Shown piece by piece: positions 25,740 through 33,320 of a DNA stretch of 64,000 bases (position 1 is the first letter of the stretch; every line of letters begins with the position of its first letter). Location of the stretch: positions 1 to 64,000 of the forward strand of contig CAJTYK010000001.1 in the NCBI GenBank assembly GCA_910584285.1, written 5' to 3'. A program made the translations under genes and the position numbers. The notes under the pieces were generated by a model that searched no databases, had not been told where the DNA came from, and saw only the letters and a list, made by a program, of their open reading frames with translations. The DNA comes from an uncultured Oscillospiraceae bacterium (GTDB lineage: Bacteria; Bacillota; Clostridia; Oscillospirales; Oscillospiraceae).

Positions 25740-26705
25740 TCAGAATTTGTGGTGGAGCTTCAGGATCTCGATCAGCATTTTATCCCGGTACTTAGCGATC
25801 TCCGGGTTGGTGTGGCCCACCTCGTCCGGGAAGTGTTTCATCATCTCATCCACGGAGGCCTGGGCGATCTCGCCGTACTCCTCGTTGGGCATATGCTTCC
25901 AGTCCGCCATGTCGGCCAGCCATACGTCGCCGCCGGTGCCCAGCATGGCCATCATCCCCTTCAGGCCGCCGGGGTTGCCCAACTGCATGATCATATTGTG
26001 GCCGAAAATCGCCCAGCGGATGCCGGGGCCAAAGGTCAGGGCCTTGTCCGCGTCCTCGGCGGTGCACACGCCCCGCATCACCAGGTCGATCATCTCGCGG
26101 TAGACGGCCAGCTGTAGCCGGTTGGCGATGTATCCCGGACATTCCCGGTTCAGCACCACGGCCTCCTTCCCGATGGACTGGTAGAACGTCTTGGCAAGCT
26201 GCACATTGCTCTGGTCGGTCTTATCGCTGTAGGTGATCTCCACCAGCGGGATCAGATGAGGCGGGTTATATGGATGCCCTCCCACGCAGCGCTCGGGATG
26301 GGCGGCGTGGGCCGTCACATCGGAGATCAGCAGGCCGGAGGAGCTGCTGGCATAGATAGCGTCCACCGGGGCCGCGGCCTCGATCTCCGCCAAAATGCTC
26401 TGCTTGATGGGTAGGCGCTCCGGGCCATTTTCCTGGATGAACTGGGCATCCTTCACCGCCTCCGCGATGCTGGTGGTGTAGGAGATCCGGCTCTTGATGG
26501 ACTCCACCTGATCCGCCTGGATGGCCCCAAACTCCAGCAGGGAGTCAATATTTCGCGCAATACTTTTGACGCAGTTGTCGATCTGCTCCTGGTTGATATC
26601 ATACTGCCAGACCTTCAGCCCCCGCATGGCAAACAGCAGCGTCCAGCTGGAGCCGATCACGCCGCCGCCGATGGACGCTACGCACTTCATGTCCTCAAGC
26701 CTCAT
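25740..26705 (-). CDS. 3-hydroxyacyl-CoA dehydrogenase family enzyme, L-carnitine dehydrogenase/lambda-crystallin-like
   Basis: A 321-aa NAD-dependent dehydrogenase. The Rossmann motif is IGGGVIGSSW near residue 13. QENGPERLPIKQSILAEIEAAAP, HPYNPPHLIPLVE with the catalytic His, and GPGIRWA near 240 are more like L-carnitine dehydrogenase and L-gulonate 3-dehydrogenase than FadB/Hbd. It is therefore expected to oxidise a free 3-hydroxy acid rather than a CoA ester. TAAGGAGGAATT precedes the ATG at 26705. It is divergent from a MerR/aldo-keto reductase operon. A weak promoter (TTATTG-16-TAAAAT on the minus strand near 26750-26780) is possible. Confidence 0.82.
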   Translation of the reverse strand: MRLEDMKCVASIGGGVIGSSWTLLFAMRGLKVWQYDINQEQIDNCVKSIARNIDSLLEFGAIQADQVESIKSRISYTTSIAEAVKDAQFIQENGPERLPIKQSILAEIEAAAPVDAIYASSSSGLLISDVTAHAAHPERCVGGHPYNPPHLIPLVEITYSDKTDQSNVQLAKTFYQSIGKEAVVLNRECPGYIANRLQLAVYREMIDLVMRGVCTAEDADKALTFGPGIRWAIFGHNMIMQLGNPGGLKGMMAMLGTGGDVWLADMADWKHMPNEEYGEIAQASVDEMMKHFPDEVGHTNPEIAKYRDKMLIEILKLHHKF

Positions 26706-26996
26706 AATAATTCCTCCTTATTGTAATTGAAAAGCTGTGGTTGCGCCGTATTTTATCCAAATACAGTATAACAATAAGGCGGCACGTCAGGCAAGCGGAT
26801 TTGGCGTTACAGCTATTCAATGTGGGGCGGCAGCTATGCCGAACCGGTATTACATCCCCCCTCCGCCATAGCCGGGTGCTTTGTCGGCAGGCCCAAAGCT
26901 GGCGCTGTCTTTTGTTTTCCTCCCTTTCTTGTCCCTGCACCGCCGGTCGTCACCTGCTTGTCTGTGTTGTAACATGGCCCTTTTCAAATTTTGCAC
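26706..26996. other. Divergent intergenic region, no gene seen
   Basis: About 290 bp between the dehydrogenase and the MerR promoter. An open frame crosses it on the plus strand, but it lacks a ribosome site, has low-complexity basic composition and runs into the MerR promoter, so I do not call a gene. Confidence 0.5.
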
Positions 26997-27027
26997 TTGA
27001 CTTAGAGCTTACTCCAACTATTATAAT
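26997..27027 (+). promoter_or_regulatory. MerR-type promoter with 19-bp spacer
   Basis: TTGACT (26997-27002) and TATAAT (27022-27027) are separated by 19 bp. The spacer holds the imperfect dyad TTAGAG-CTTA-CTCCAA. Overlong 19-20 bp spacers with a central dyad are the hallmark of promoters twisted into activity by MerR-family proteins, and the MerR gene begins 26 nt downstream. Confidence 0.82.
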
Positions 27028-27053
27028 AGGGTCAACAGCAGCTTGGAAGGAGC

Positions 27054-27449
27054 GTGATCAAGATCACCATTAAGGAAGTGAGCAGGCGGTACGGCGTCAC
27101 CCAGGACGTATTGCGCTATTATGAACGGGCTGGGATGATCCCAACGGTCACTCGTACCGCCGGTGGGATCCGGGATTACCAGGAGGCGGATCTGGCCTGG
27201 GTGGAGCTGGCGCTGTGCATGAGGAGCGCCGGACTGTCCGTGGAGGCGATTTCAGAATATGTGCGTCTCGCCCGCCTGGGGAACGGCACCATCAAAGACC
27301 GCCTCGCCCTGCTGCAACGCCAGCGGCAGGGCCTGCTGGAGCGGCAGGACCAGATCGCCCAGGCGCTGGAACGTTTGGAGTATAAGATCGCCCGGTATGA
27401 GGGCGCCTTGAACACAGGGATTCTGAATTGGACAAAGGAGGAGCATTGA
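27054..27449 (+). CDS. MerR-family transcriptional regulator
   Basis: A 131-aa regulator with the MerR winged helix ITIKEVSRRYGVTQDVLRYYERAGMI at the N-terminus, TRTAGGIRDY and a long C-terminal coiled coil (RLALLQRQRQGLLERQDQI). It belongs to the group often paired with aldo-keto reductases; no metal-binding cysteines are present. The start is uncertain: the GTG at 27054 is only 1 nt after AAGGAG, and no ATG is available nearby. Homologues begin M-x-IKEV, which would place the start at 27063 on an ATC. It overlaps the reductase unit almost directly, 1 nt apart. Confidence 0.85.
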   Translation: MIKITIKEVSRRYGVTQDVLRYYERAGMIPTVTRTAGGIRDYQEADLAWVELALCMRSAGLSVEAISEYVRLARLGNGTIKDRLALLQRQRQGLLERQDQIAQALERLEYKIARYEGALNTGILNWTKEEH

Positions 27450-27450
27450 C

Positions 27451-28563
27451 ATGGATCGGATCAAGAAAAACTTTGGCTTTGGCGCCATGCGCCTGCCCAT
27501 GAAGGACGGCGAGGTGGACGTCACCCAGACCTGCCGGATGGTGGACGCCTTCCTGGAGGCGGGCTTCAACTACTTCGACACCGCCCACGGCTATCTGGAG
27601 GGTAAGAGCGAGCCCGCCCTGCGCACATGCCTTACCAGCCGCTATCCCCGGGATCGCTATGTGCTCACCACCAAGCTGTCCGGCTACCTGTTCCAGACAG
27701 AGGCGGACATCCGACCCCTGTTTCAGCGACAGCTGGACGCCTGCGGCGCGGACTACTTCGACTTCTATCTGATGCACGCCCAGGGCGCGGAAAATTTCCA
27801 GTTCTTCAAAAAGTGTCGCGCCTATGAGACAGCGCTGGAGCTGAAGGCGGAGGGCAAGATCCGCCATTTCGGCATCTCCTTCCACGACCGGGCGGAGGTG
27901 CTGGAGCAGATCCTCACCGAATACCCCCAGGTTGAGGTGGTGCAGATCCAGTTCAACTACGCGGATTATGACGACCCGGCGGTAGAGGGGCGCAAATGCT
28001 ACGAGGTGTGCCGGAGGTTCGGCAAGCCGGTGATCGTCATGGAGCCGGTGAAGGGCGGCAATCTGGCAAACCTGCCGGAGGAGGCCATGGAGGTGTTCCG
28101 GGCGCTGGGCGGCGGCAGCCCCGCCAGCTACGCCATCCGCTTTGCCGCGGGGTTTGAGGGAGTTATGATGGTGCTGTCCGGCATGAGCAGTATGGAGCAG
28201 ATGGAGGACAACCTCAGCTTTATGAAGGACTTCCGGCCCCTGGACGAGCGGGAACGGGAGGCGGTGGCCCGGGTACAGGCGATCTTCCGCTCCAGGAACC
28301 TCATCCCCTGCACCGCCTGCCGGTACTGTGTGGACGAGGGCTGCCCTCAGAAGATTTCCATCCCCGACCTGTTCGCCGTAATGAATACCAAGCAGCTCTA
28401 CCACGACTGGAACGCGGATTATTATTACAATGAAGTGCACACCAGGCAGGGCGGCAAGGCCAGCGACTGCATCAAATGCGGCAAGTGCGAACGGGCCTGC
28501 CCCCAGCACCTGCCCATCCGCGAGCTGCTGGTGCAGGTGGCAAAGGAGTTTGAAAAGGACTGA
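27451..28563 (+). CDS. Aldo/keto reductase with C-terminal 4Fe-4S ferredoxin domain
   Basis: A 370-aa redox protein. Residues 1-280 form the aldo-keto reductase barrel: GFGAMRLP near the start, the catalytic Asp/Tyr region FDTAHGYL near 45, LTTKL with the catalytic lysine, and YLMHAQG. The C-terminus adds two cysteine clusters, CTACRYCVDEGCP (about 285) and CIKCGKCERACP (about 340), for two 4Fe-4S centres. Such fused reductases are common in anaerobes and may take electrons from ferredoxin rather than NADPH. It is preceded by AAAGGAGG and is the expected target of the upstream MerR protein. Confidence 0.9.
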   Translation: MDRIKKNFGFGAMRLPMKDGEVDVTQTCRMVDAFLEAGFNYFDTAHGYLEGKSEPALRTCLTSRYPRDRYVLTTKLSGYLFQTEADIRPLFQRQLDACGADYFDFYLMHAQGAENFQFFKKCRAYETALELKAEGKIRHFGISFHDRAEVLEQILTEYPQVEVVQIQFNYADYDDPAVEGRKCYEVCRRFGKPVIVMEPVKGGNLANLPEEAMEVFRALGGGSPASYAIRFAAGFEGVMMVLSGMSSMEQMEDNLSFMKDFRPLDEREREAVARVQAIFRSRNLIPCTACRYCVDEGCPQKISIPDLFAVMNTKQLYHDWNADYYYNEVHTRQGGKASDCIKCGKCERACPQHLPIRELLVQVAKEFEKD

Positions 28564-28601
28564 TGTCTGACAGGTTTTACATAGGTGTAACAAGATCACC
28601 C

Positions 28602-28631
28602 TTGCAATTTTTGGGTTGTTAATGCTATAAT
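28602..28631 (+). promoter_or_regulatory. Promoter of the HD-GYP/GGDEF gene
   Basis: TTGCAA (28602-28607), an 18-bp spacer and TATAAT (28626-28631). It predicts a leader of about 190 nt before the coding start. Confidence 0.7.
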
Positions 28632-28637
28632 GAAAAA

Positions 28638-28830
28638 AACTTTCTGATCACCGCGCTGCTGAAACCATTCGGCACAACCTGCGCGTTCAGGACACATCCT
28701 TGGAGGTGACGCATCCAAGGATCAGCCGCTGTGGGCTGGAACCCGTCAAGCCGCTTCGGGCTGCCCCGGAGCGGCTCCAGGCGCAAAGCCGCAAGATTAA
28801 TCCGAACCGCTGGGGGGCGCGAGGTTGGAG
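28638..28830 (+). other. Structured leader of the c-di-GMP turnover gene
   Basis: Contains a 9-bp stem ATCCTTGGA/TCCAAGGAT (about 28697-28723), a long stem AGCCGCTtCGGG with CCCCGgAGCGGCT (about 28750-28778) and then GGCGCAAAGCCGCAAGA, which faintly recalls the GACGCAAAGCC tetraloop receptor segment of c-di-GMP-I riboswitches. The rest of that riboswitch consensus is not evident, so I do not call the class. Confidence 0.4.
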
Positions 28831-31260
28831 ATGAACAAGAAATCCAAAATTCTCATTGTCGATGATTCGAGATTCAACCGTTTGGTAATGACCAGTATGC
28901 TGGCCAAGGATTACCTGTTGGAGGAGGCGTGCGACGGAAAAGAGGCCATGCTGATCCTCCAGGAGCGCGCCGAGGAATTTTCCCTGGTGCTGCTGGACAT
29001 CGTCATGCCGAATATGGACGGCTTTGCGTTCCTCAAGGTCATGAAGGAGTGCGGGTGGCTGGACTTTCTTCCCGTCATCATGATCTCCTCGGAATATACG
29101 CCTGAAAATATTGAAACCTCCTACCGCCTGGGGGCCAGTGAGCTGATCCAGCGCCCCTATGACGAGCGGGTTGTCTGCCACCGTATCGCCAATACCATCG
29201 CGCTGTCCAGCAAGCACCGGGAGCTGTCCAACGCCCTGGTGGACGAGGTCATCCGGGAAAATGAAAGCAGCGCCGCCATGGTTTCCATCCTCTCCCATAT
29301 TGTCGAAACCCGCAACGGCGAGAGCGGCGCCCACGTTCAGAACATTCGGCACATTACCGGGCTGCTGCTAAACGAGCTGATGAGAAAGACGAGCCAGTAT
29401 CCTCTGTCCAAGGAGGAGATGCTCCAGATCATTACCGCCTCCTCCCTGCACGACATTGGAAAGATGTCCGTTCCTGAGAAAATTCTCAACAAGCCGGGCA
29501 AGCTGACGGATGAGGAGTTCCAGATCATCAAGGGGCACGCCATGGCGGGCGCCGACATGGTAGAGCCCCTGCTCCATCAGGAGAACGCAAACCCCCTGAT
29601 CCGGATGACCTACGAGATCTGCCGCTGGCATCACGAGCGGTACGACGGTCGGGGCTACCCGGACGGACTGAGGGGGGACGAGATCCCTATTGCGGCCCAG
29701 GTGGTGTCCGTGGCTGATGTGTACGACGCGCTGACCAGCGAGCGGTGCTATAAGCCGGCCCACACCCCGGATCAGGCCATGCAGATGATCCGGGAGGGAC
29801 AGTGCGGGGCCTTTCACCCCCTTTTGGTGGACTGCCTGTCCGAGATTCTGGACAAGCTAAAAAATCCGTCCCGCGTCTCCAGGGATGTGATCGGGGACGG
29901 CACCGTTTCCACTCAGCTTCTGGTTGCGGACGTTCTGGCCCATTCCCGGGAAAACGGCCTGTTTTCCTCCGACAAGATCATGCAGACCCTGACCCGGGAG
30001 CGGCTGCGGTCAAAGTTCTTCTTCAACGGGCCGTGCGCCGCGTTCTATTACAGCGTATTCCCGCCTGTTCTCCACCTTAACAAGGCCGGCCGGGAGCTTT
30101 TTGGCGTGGAGGAGTCCGTCATCAGCCTCGGGCAGGGGCAAGCCTTCCCCTGGGACTGCGGCGCCCAGGCGATAGAACGGCTGAGGAACAAGCTGGCGGC
30201 GGCCACCAGCGGGCGCCCTCTGGTGCTGGACGAGCTTGTGGTGAACGCGCACGGCGAAGCGCCCCAGCGGTATCAGTGCGTGATGCGGACTATCTGGGAC
30301 TCCACCGACGCACAGCGGTATACGGAGGTGGCGGGCCGACTGATCCCCGTGGAAGGCGTATTCAGCCGGGACGCCGGCGCCGGCCAGCGGGAGGAGTTCT
30401 CCCCCGGGAGCAGCGCCATGACCGGCCGGAGCGCCTGGTATCTGATCAACGCCCTCAAATTCATGGTGTACAATGTCCGGCTGGTTGACCCCTCGGATCA
30501 GAGCGTTGTGGAATTGGACAGCGGCGGGACGCTCTCCAAGTGCGGCCATCACTGTTATGATCTTTGGAGGCAGACCAGCCAGTGCGACAACTGCGTCTCC
30601 GCCAAATGCCTGACCACCCAGAAAAAGTGCGCGAAAATCGTCTTTTTTGATCATGAGGTGTTCTACGTCGTCTCCCAGTACATCGAGGTGGACGGCGCCC
30701 CGCTGGTGCTGGAAATGCTGACCCGGATCACGGACGACGCCCTGCTCAGCGAAAACGGACAGCAGCTGCCCAGCCGTTCCATTGCCGATCTCAATCAAAA
30801 GCTGCTGCTGGATCCCCTCACCAACGCCTATAACCGGCGCTATTACGACATGAGGCTCAGGGAGCTGAGCAACAGCGCCGCCCTGGCCATCGTCAACGTG
30901 GATCACTTCAGCCTTCTCAACGACAGATACGGCCGCGCAGCCGGAGACAAGGCGCTCCTCTCCATCGCCAGGGCCATCGGCCAGGAGATCCGCAGTCCGG
31001 ACGCGCTGGTGCGATACGACGGCGATGAGTTCGTGATCCTGTTCGACTCCATCTCCCCAGATGCCTTTGAGGCAACGCTCCGGAAGATTTGCGGCATCGT
31101 CTCCGCCCTCTCCATAGACGGCATTGAGGGCGGGCCGCCCCTCACCGTCAGCATCGGCGGCGCCTTCGGCCCGGACATTCCAGCGGTGCTGATGCAGCGA
31201 GCGGACGAGATGCTGCGCAAGGCCAAGAAGCAGCAGAACACGGTGGAGTTATGGAGCTGA
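28831..31260 (+). CDS. Receiver - HD-GYP phosphodiesterase - Cys-rich PAS - GGDEF protein
   Basis: An 809-aa soluble protein for cyclic di-nucleotide signalling. A receiver (5-125) has VDDSRFN and the phospho-Asp in LLDIVMPNMDG. The HD-GYP domain (about 145-335) is complete, with HDIGK near 206 and HHERYDGRGYPDGL near 266, so c-di-GMP hydrolysis is likely. A middle region (350-650) holds two PAS-like segments; the second has a cysteine pattern C-x3-C..C-x2-C-x4-C-x7-C near 570-600. The GGDEF domain (about 660-800) has DPLTNAYNRRYYD and the signature YDGDEF, with the first Gly replaced by Asp, so cyclase activity is uncertain. The ATG at 28831 has GAGG 6 nt upstream. Confidence 0.88.
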   Translation: MNKKSKILIVDDSRFNRLVMTSMLAKDYLLEEACDGKEAMLILQERAEEFSLVLLDIVMPNMDGFAFLKVMKECGWLDFLPVIMISSEYTPENIETSYRLGASELIQRPYDERVVCHRIANTIALSSKHRELSNALVDEVIRENESSAAMVSILSHIVETRNGESGAHVQNIRHITGLLLNELMRKTSQYPLSKEEMLQIITASSLHDIGKMSVPEKILNKPGKLTDEEFQIIKGHAMAGADMVEPLLHQENANPLIRMTYEICRWHHERYDGRGYPDGLRGDEIPIAAQVVSVADVYDALTSERCYKPAHTPDQAMQMIREGQCGAFHPLLVDCLSEILDKLKNPSRVSRDVIGDGTVSTQLLVADVLAHSRENGLFSSDKIMQTLTRERLRSKFFFNGPCAAFYYSVFPPVLHLNKAGRELFGVEESVISLGQGQAFPWDCGAQAIERLRNKLAAATSGRPLVLDELVVNAHGEAPQRYQCVMRTIWDSTDAQRYTEVAGRLIPVEGVFSRDAGAGQREEFSPGSSAMTGRSAWYLINALKFMVYNVRLVDPSDQSVVELDSGGTLSKCGHHCYDLWRQTSQCDNCVSAKCLTTQKKCAKIVFFDHEVFYVVSQYIEVDGAPLVLEMLTRITDDALLSENGQQLPSRSIADLNQKLLLDPLTNAYNRRYYDMRLRELSNSAALAIVNVDHFSLLNDRYGRAAGDKALLSIARAIGQEIRSPDALVRYDGDEFVILFDSISPDAFEATLRKICGIVSALSIDGIEGGPPLTVSIGGAFGPDIPAVLMQRADEMLRKAKKQQNTVELWS

Positions 31261-31301
31261 TCCCCGCCCCATAACAATCTGAACCGGCGCGGCAAAACAA
31301 C

Positions 31302-31350
31302 AGCCCCGCCCAATCCGGACAGGCCGATGGCCTAACGGTTGGGCGGGGCT
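31302..31350. terminator. Bidirectional terminator between the GGDEF gene and the Rnf-type operon
   Basis: AGCCCCGCCCAA (31302-31313) pairs with TTGGGCGGGGCT (31339-31350), with further pairing inside the loop. It lies between converging genes; T-runs are short. Confidence 0.75.
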
Positions 31351-31361
31351 ATTCCATTGGA

Positions 31362-31805
31362 TTAGAGAAGTCCGCTCAGGCACTGGCCCGCCAGATAGAG
31401 CATCAGGGCGGTGCCCGCCGGGGCCAGGGGCGCCTTGCCGCCGGTGGCGATGCGCTCCAGCGCGGCGGAGTACAGCAGGGAGGCAATCCCAAATACCGCC
31501 GCCCCCGCCAGGCCCAGCGTCCAGACGGGGATTGTCCCCGCCACCCCGGCGCACCAGGGCAGAAGGCCAAAGGTAATCCCACCCAGCACCGTGTTGACCA
31601 GCAGAGCCGGCCAGGACGGCTGGGAGGGGGCGCCCAGGTAGGCGTCCAGGGTCAAGGCGATGAGGCTAAGCCCCAGAATCATCACCAGGTCGAGCTTGGG
31701 CCGGATGGCCAGCGGGGCCAGCGCCCCGGCCAGCGCCAGGGCCAGACAGGCCGCGCCCACCACAATGGCCAGCAGCGCGCTGCGCTTCAACGGATTGTGC
31801 TTCAT
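31362..31805 (-). CDS. Small membrane protein at the end of the Rnf-type operon, unknown function
   Basis: A 147-aa very hydrophobic protein with about five membrane segments (roughly 9-30, 36-52, 66-86, 90-112, 126-146). It sits where rnfE would be expected, 1 nt after rnfG, with GGGAGG inside rnfG as its ribosome site. It lacks the length (about 200 aa) and the paired cysteine motifs of RnfA/RnfE, and I do not recognise the family. Position alone suggests it is a subunit or assembly partner of the electron transfer complex. The start at 31805 is used rather than an upstream frame that overlaps rnfG. Confidence 0.8.
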   Translation of the reverse strand: MKHNPLKRSALLAIVVGAACLALALAGALAPLAIRPKLDLVMILGLSLIALTLDAYLGAPSQPSWPALLVNTVLGGITFGLLPWCAGVAGTIPVWTLGLAGAAVFGIASLLYSAALERIATGGKAPLAPAGTALMLYLAGQCLSGLL

Positions 31806-31806
31806 G

Positions 31807-32349
31807 TCAGCCCTCCCATTCTGTGGCGCCGGAGGAGACGTCCGCGCCGGTGACAAAGGCGGCGGCGGCGTTCACCGCCCGGGTCACCGCCTTGCTGGTG
31901 ACGGTGGCCCCGGTGAGGGCATCAATGTCCTCGCCCACGGCGGCCTCCCCGGCGGTGCCCAGGAATTGCAGCAGGAAGGGGGCGTCGGTCTGAGCCCCCC
32001 GGCCCAGGCCGAAGGTTTCCCCGTGATCCCGCACCGTCACGCCGGATACCGTCCCCTCGTTGGTCACCCCTACCCACAGGGTCATGGGGCCCACGTAGCC
32101 GGCGGTCTCCACCTCCAAAACATACCCGTCCTCCGCCTTAAACACCCGACGGATGCTCTCGTCCTCCCCATCGTAGGGCTCCTCCGTGAAGGAGGCGGGG
32201 CGGCCGGGCAGCATATAGGACAGGATCTCATTCCGCGCCGCTTCCTCGTTGCTCTGGGCAGTCCCGCCCAGGGCGGCGGAGACGCCCAGCAGTACCACGG
32301 CCGCCACAACAAGGGCGGCAACCGGGGCTATCAGCTGCTTCACCTTCAT
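31807..32349 (-). CDS. rnfG: RnfG-type FMN-binding electron transport subunit
   Basis: A 180-aa protein with one N-terminal membrane helix (about 5-28) and an extracytoplasmic FMN-binding domain. The covalent flavin site motif DALTGATVTS is at 144-152, with Thr149 as the expected phosphoester-linked residue, attached by ApbE, which is encoded in the same operon. VGVTNEGTVSGVTVRDHGET is the usual RnfG/NqrC stretch. It overlaps rnfD by ATGA (32346-32349). Typical RnfG is about 190-210 aa, so this one is slightly short. Confidence 0.9.
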   Translation of the reverse strand: MKVKQLIAPVAALVVAAVVLLGVSAALGGTAQSNEEAARNEILSYMLPGRPASFTEEPYDGEDESIRRVFKAEDGYVLEVETAGYVGPMTLWVGVTNEGTVSGVTVRDHGETFGLGRGAQTDAPFLLQFLGTAGEAAVGEDIDALTGATVTSKAVTRAVNAAAAFVTGADVSSGATEWEG

Positions 32350-33320
32350 TGTGCGCCCTCCTTTCCTGTGCCGAAGCGCTTGGGAACCAGATACCGATCC
32401 AGCAGCCAGGCCGCGGCATTCATCAGCAGGATTGCGTAAGTAACCCCTTCTGGGAACAGGCCGGTATAGCGGAACACCACTGTCAGCACGCCGCAGCCGA
32501 CCCCGTATACCACCTGGGCCGCGGGGCCCACGGGGGAGGTGGCATAGTCAGTGGCCATAAAGATGGCCCCCAGCAGCACACCACCGCCCAGCAGGCTGTA
32601 CGCCATCCACAAGATGGGGCTGTCCCCCTTGGGGAACACCAGGGTGAGAACGGCCACCGTTCCCAGATAGGCGGCGGGAATGCGCAGGCTGATCACCCGC
32701 CGGAACACCAGCCAACCGCAGCCGAGGAGCAGGGCCAGGGCGGAGGTCTCCCCGATGCAGCCCCCGATCCGGCCCAGGAACATATCGGCTAAAGTGGCCT
32801 CAGGCAGGGCGGGCATCTGCATATGGTGCAGGGGGGTGGCCCCGGTAACCACATCCGCCGGGCTCAGCCCGCCCAGGGGCAGAGACGTGCCCAGGGCCGG
32901 GAACCGGGTGAGGCAGGCGGGAAAGAGCAGCATCAGGAAGGCCCGGGCCCCCAGGGCCGGGTTAAAGGTGTTCTGCCCCAGGCCGCCGCACAGCCCCTTC
33001 ACCACCACCACGGCGAACAGCCCGCCGATAGCGGCCACATAGTAGGGCACGGAGGCGGGCAGAGTCAGGGCCAGCAGCAGCCCCGTCACCAGGGCGGAGC
33101 CGTCGGGCAGGGTGTTGTGCCGGCGCAGGATGAGCCCCAGCAGCCACTCCCCCGCCAGGGCGGACAGCACGCACACCGCCGCCACCAGCGCGGCCCGCAG
33201 GCCCTGGAACAGCAGCCCCGCCACCAACGCCGGCAGCAGAGCGATGACCACGTCCAGCATCAGCCGGGTGGTGGTGTCCTTCCCCCGGATATGGGGGGAT
33301 GCGCTTACCGTCAAATTCAT
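32346..33320 (-). CDS. rnfD: RnfD-type membrane subunit
   Basis: A 324-aa integral membrane subunit with about nine helices. It carries SPHIRGKDTTTRLMLDV at the N-terminus, NTFNPALGARAFL (about 117-129) and the covalent FMN motif VTGATPL with Thr162, as in RnfD/NqrB. A second conserved stretch is ATDYATSPVG near 265. It probably passes electrons across the membrane between the RnfC side and RnfG. The ATG at 33320 is taken (GGAGGGTGCGAA upstream); longer reading overlaps rnfC. The 5' end overlaps the rnfC stop by 4 nt. Confidence 0.92.
   Translation of the reverse strand: MNLTVSASPHIRGKDTTTRLMLDVVIALLPALVAGLLFQGLRAALVAAVCVLSALAGEWLLGLILRRHNTLPDGSALVTGLLLALTLPASVPYYVAAIGGLFAVVVVKGLCGGLGQNTFNPALGARAFLMLLFPACLTRFPALGTSLPLGGLSPADVVTGATPLHHMQMPALPEATLADMFLGRIGGCIGETSALALLLGCGWLVFRRVISLRIPAAYLGTVAVLTLVFPKGDSPILWMAYSLLGGGVLLGAIFMATDYATSPVGPAAQVVYGVGCGVLTVVFRYTGLFPEGVTYAILLMNAAAWLLDRYLVPKRFGTGKEGAQ

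Noticed and set aside
26741..27073. 110-aa open frame between the dehydrogenase and MerR genes
   Set aside because: No ribosome site, atypical composition, and it runs through the MerR promoter.
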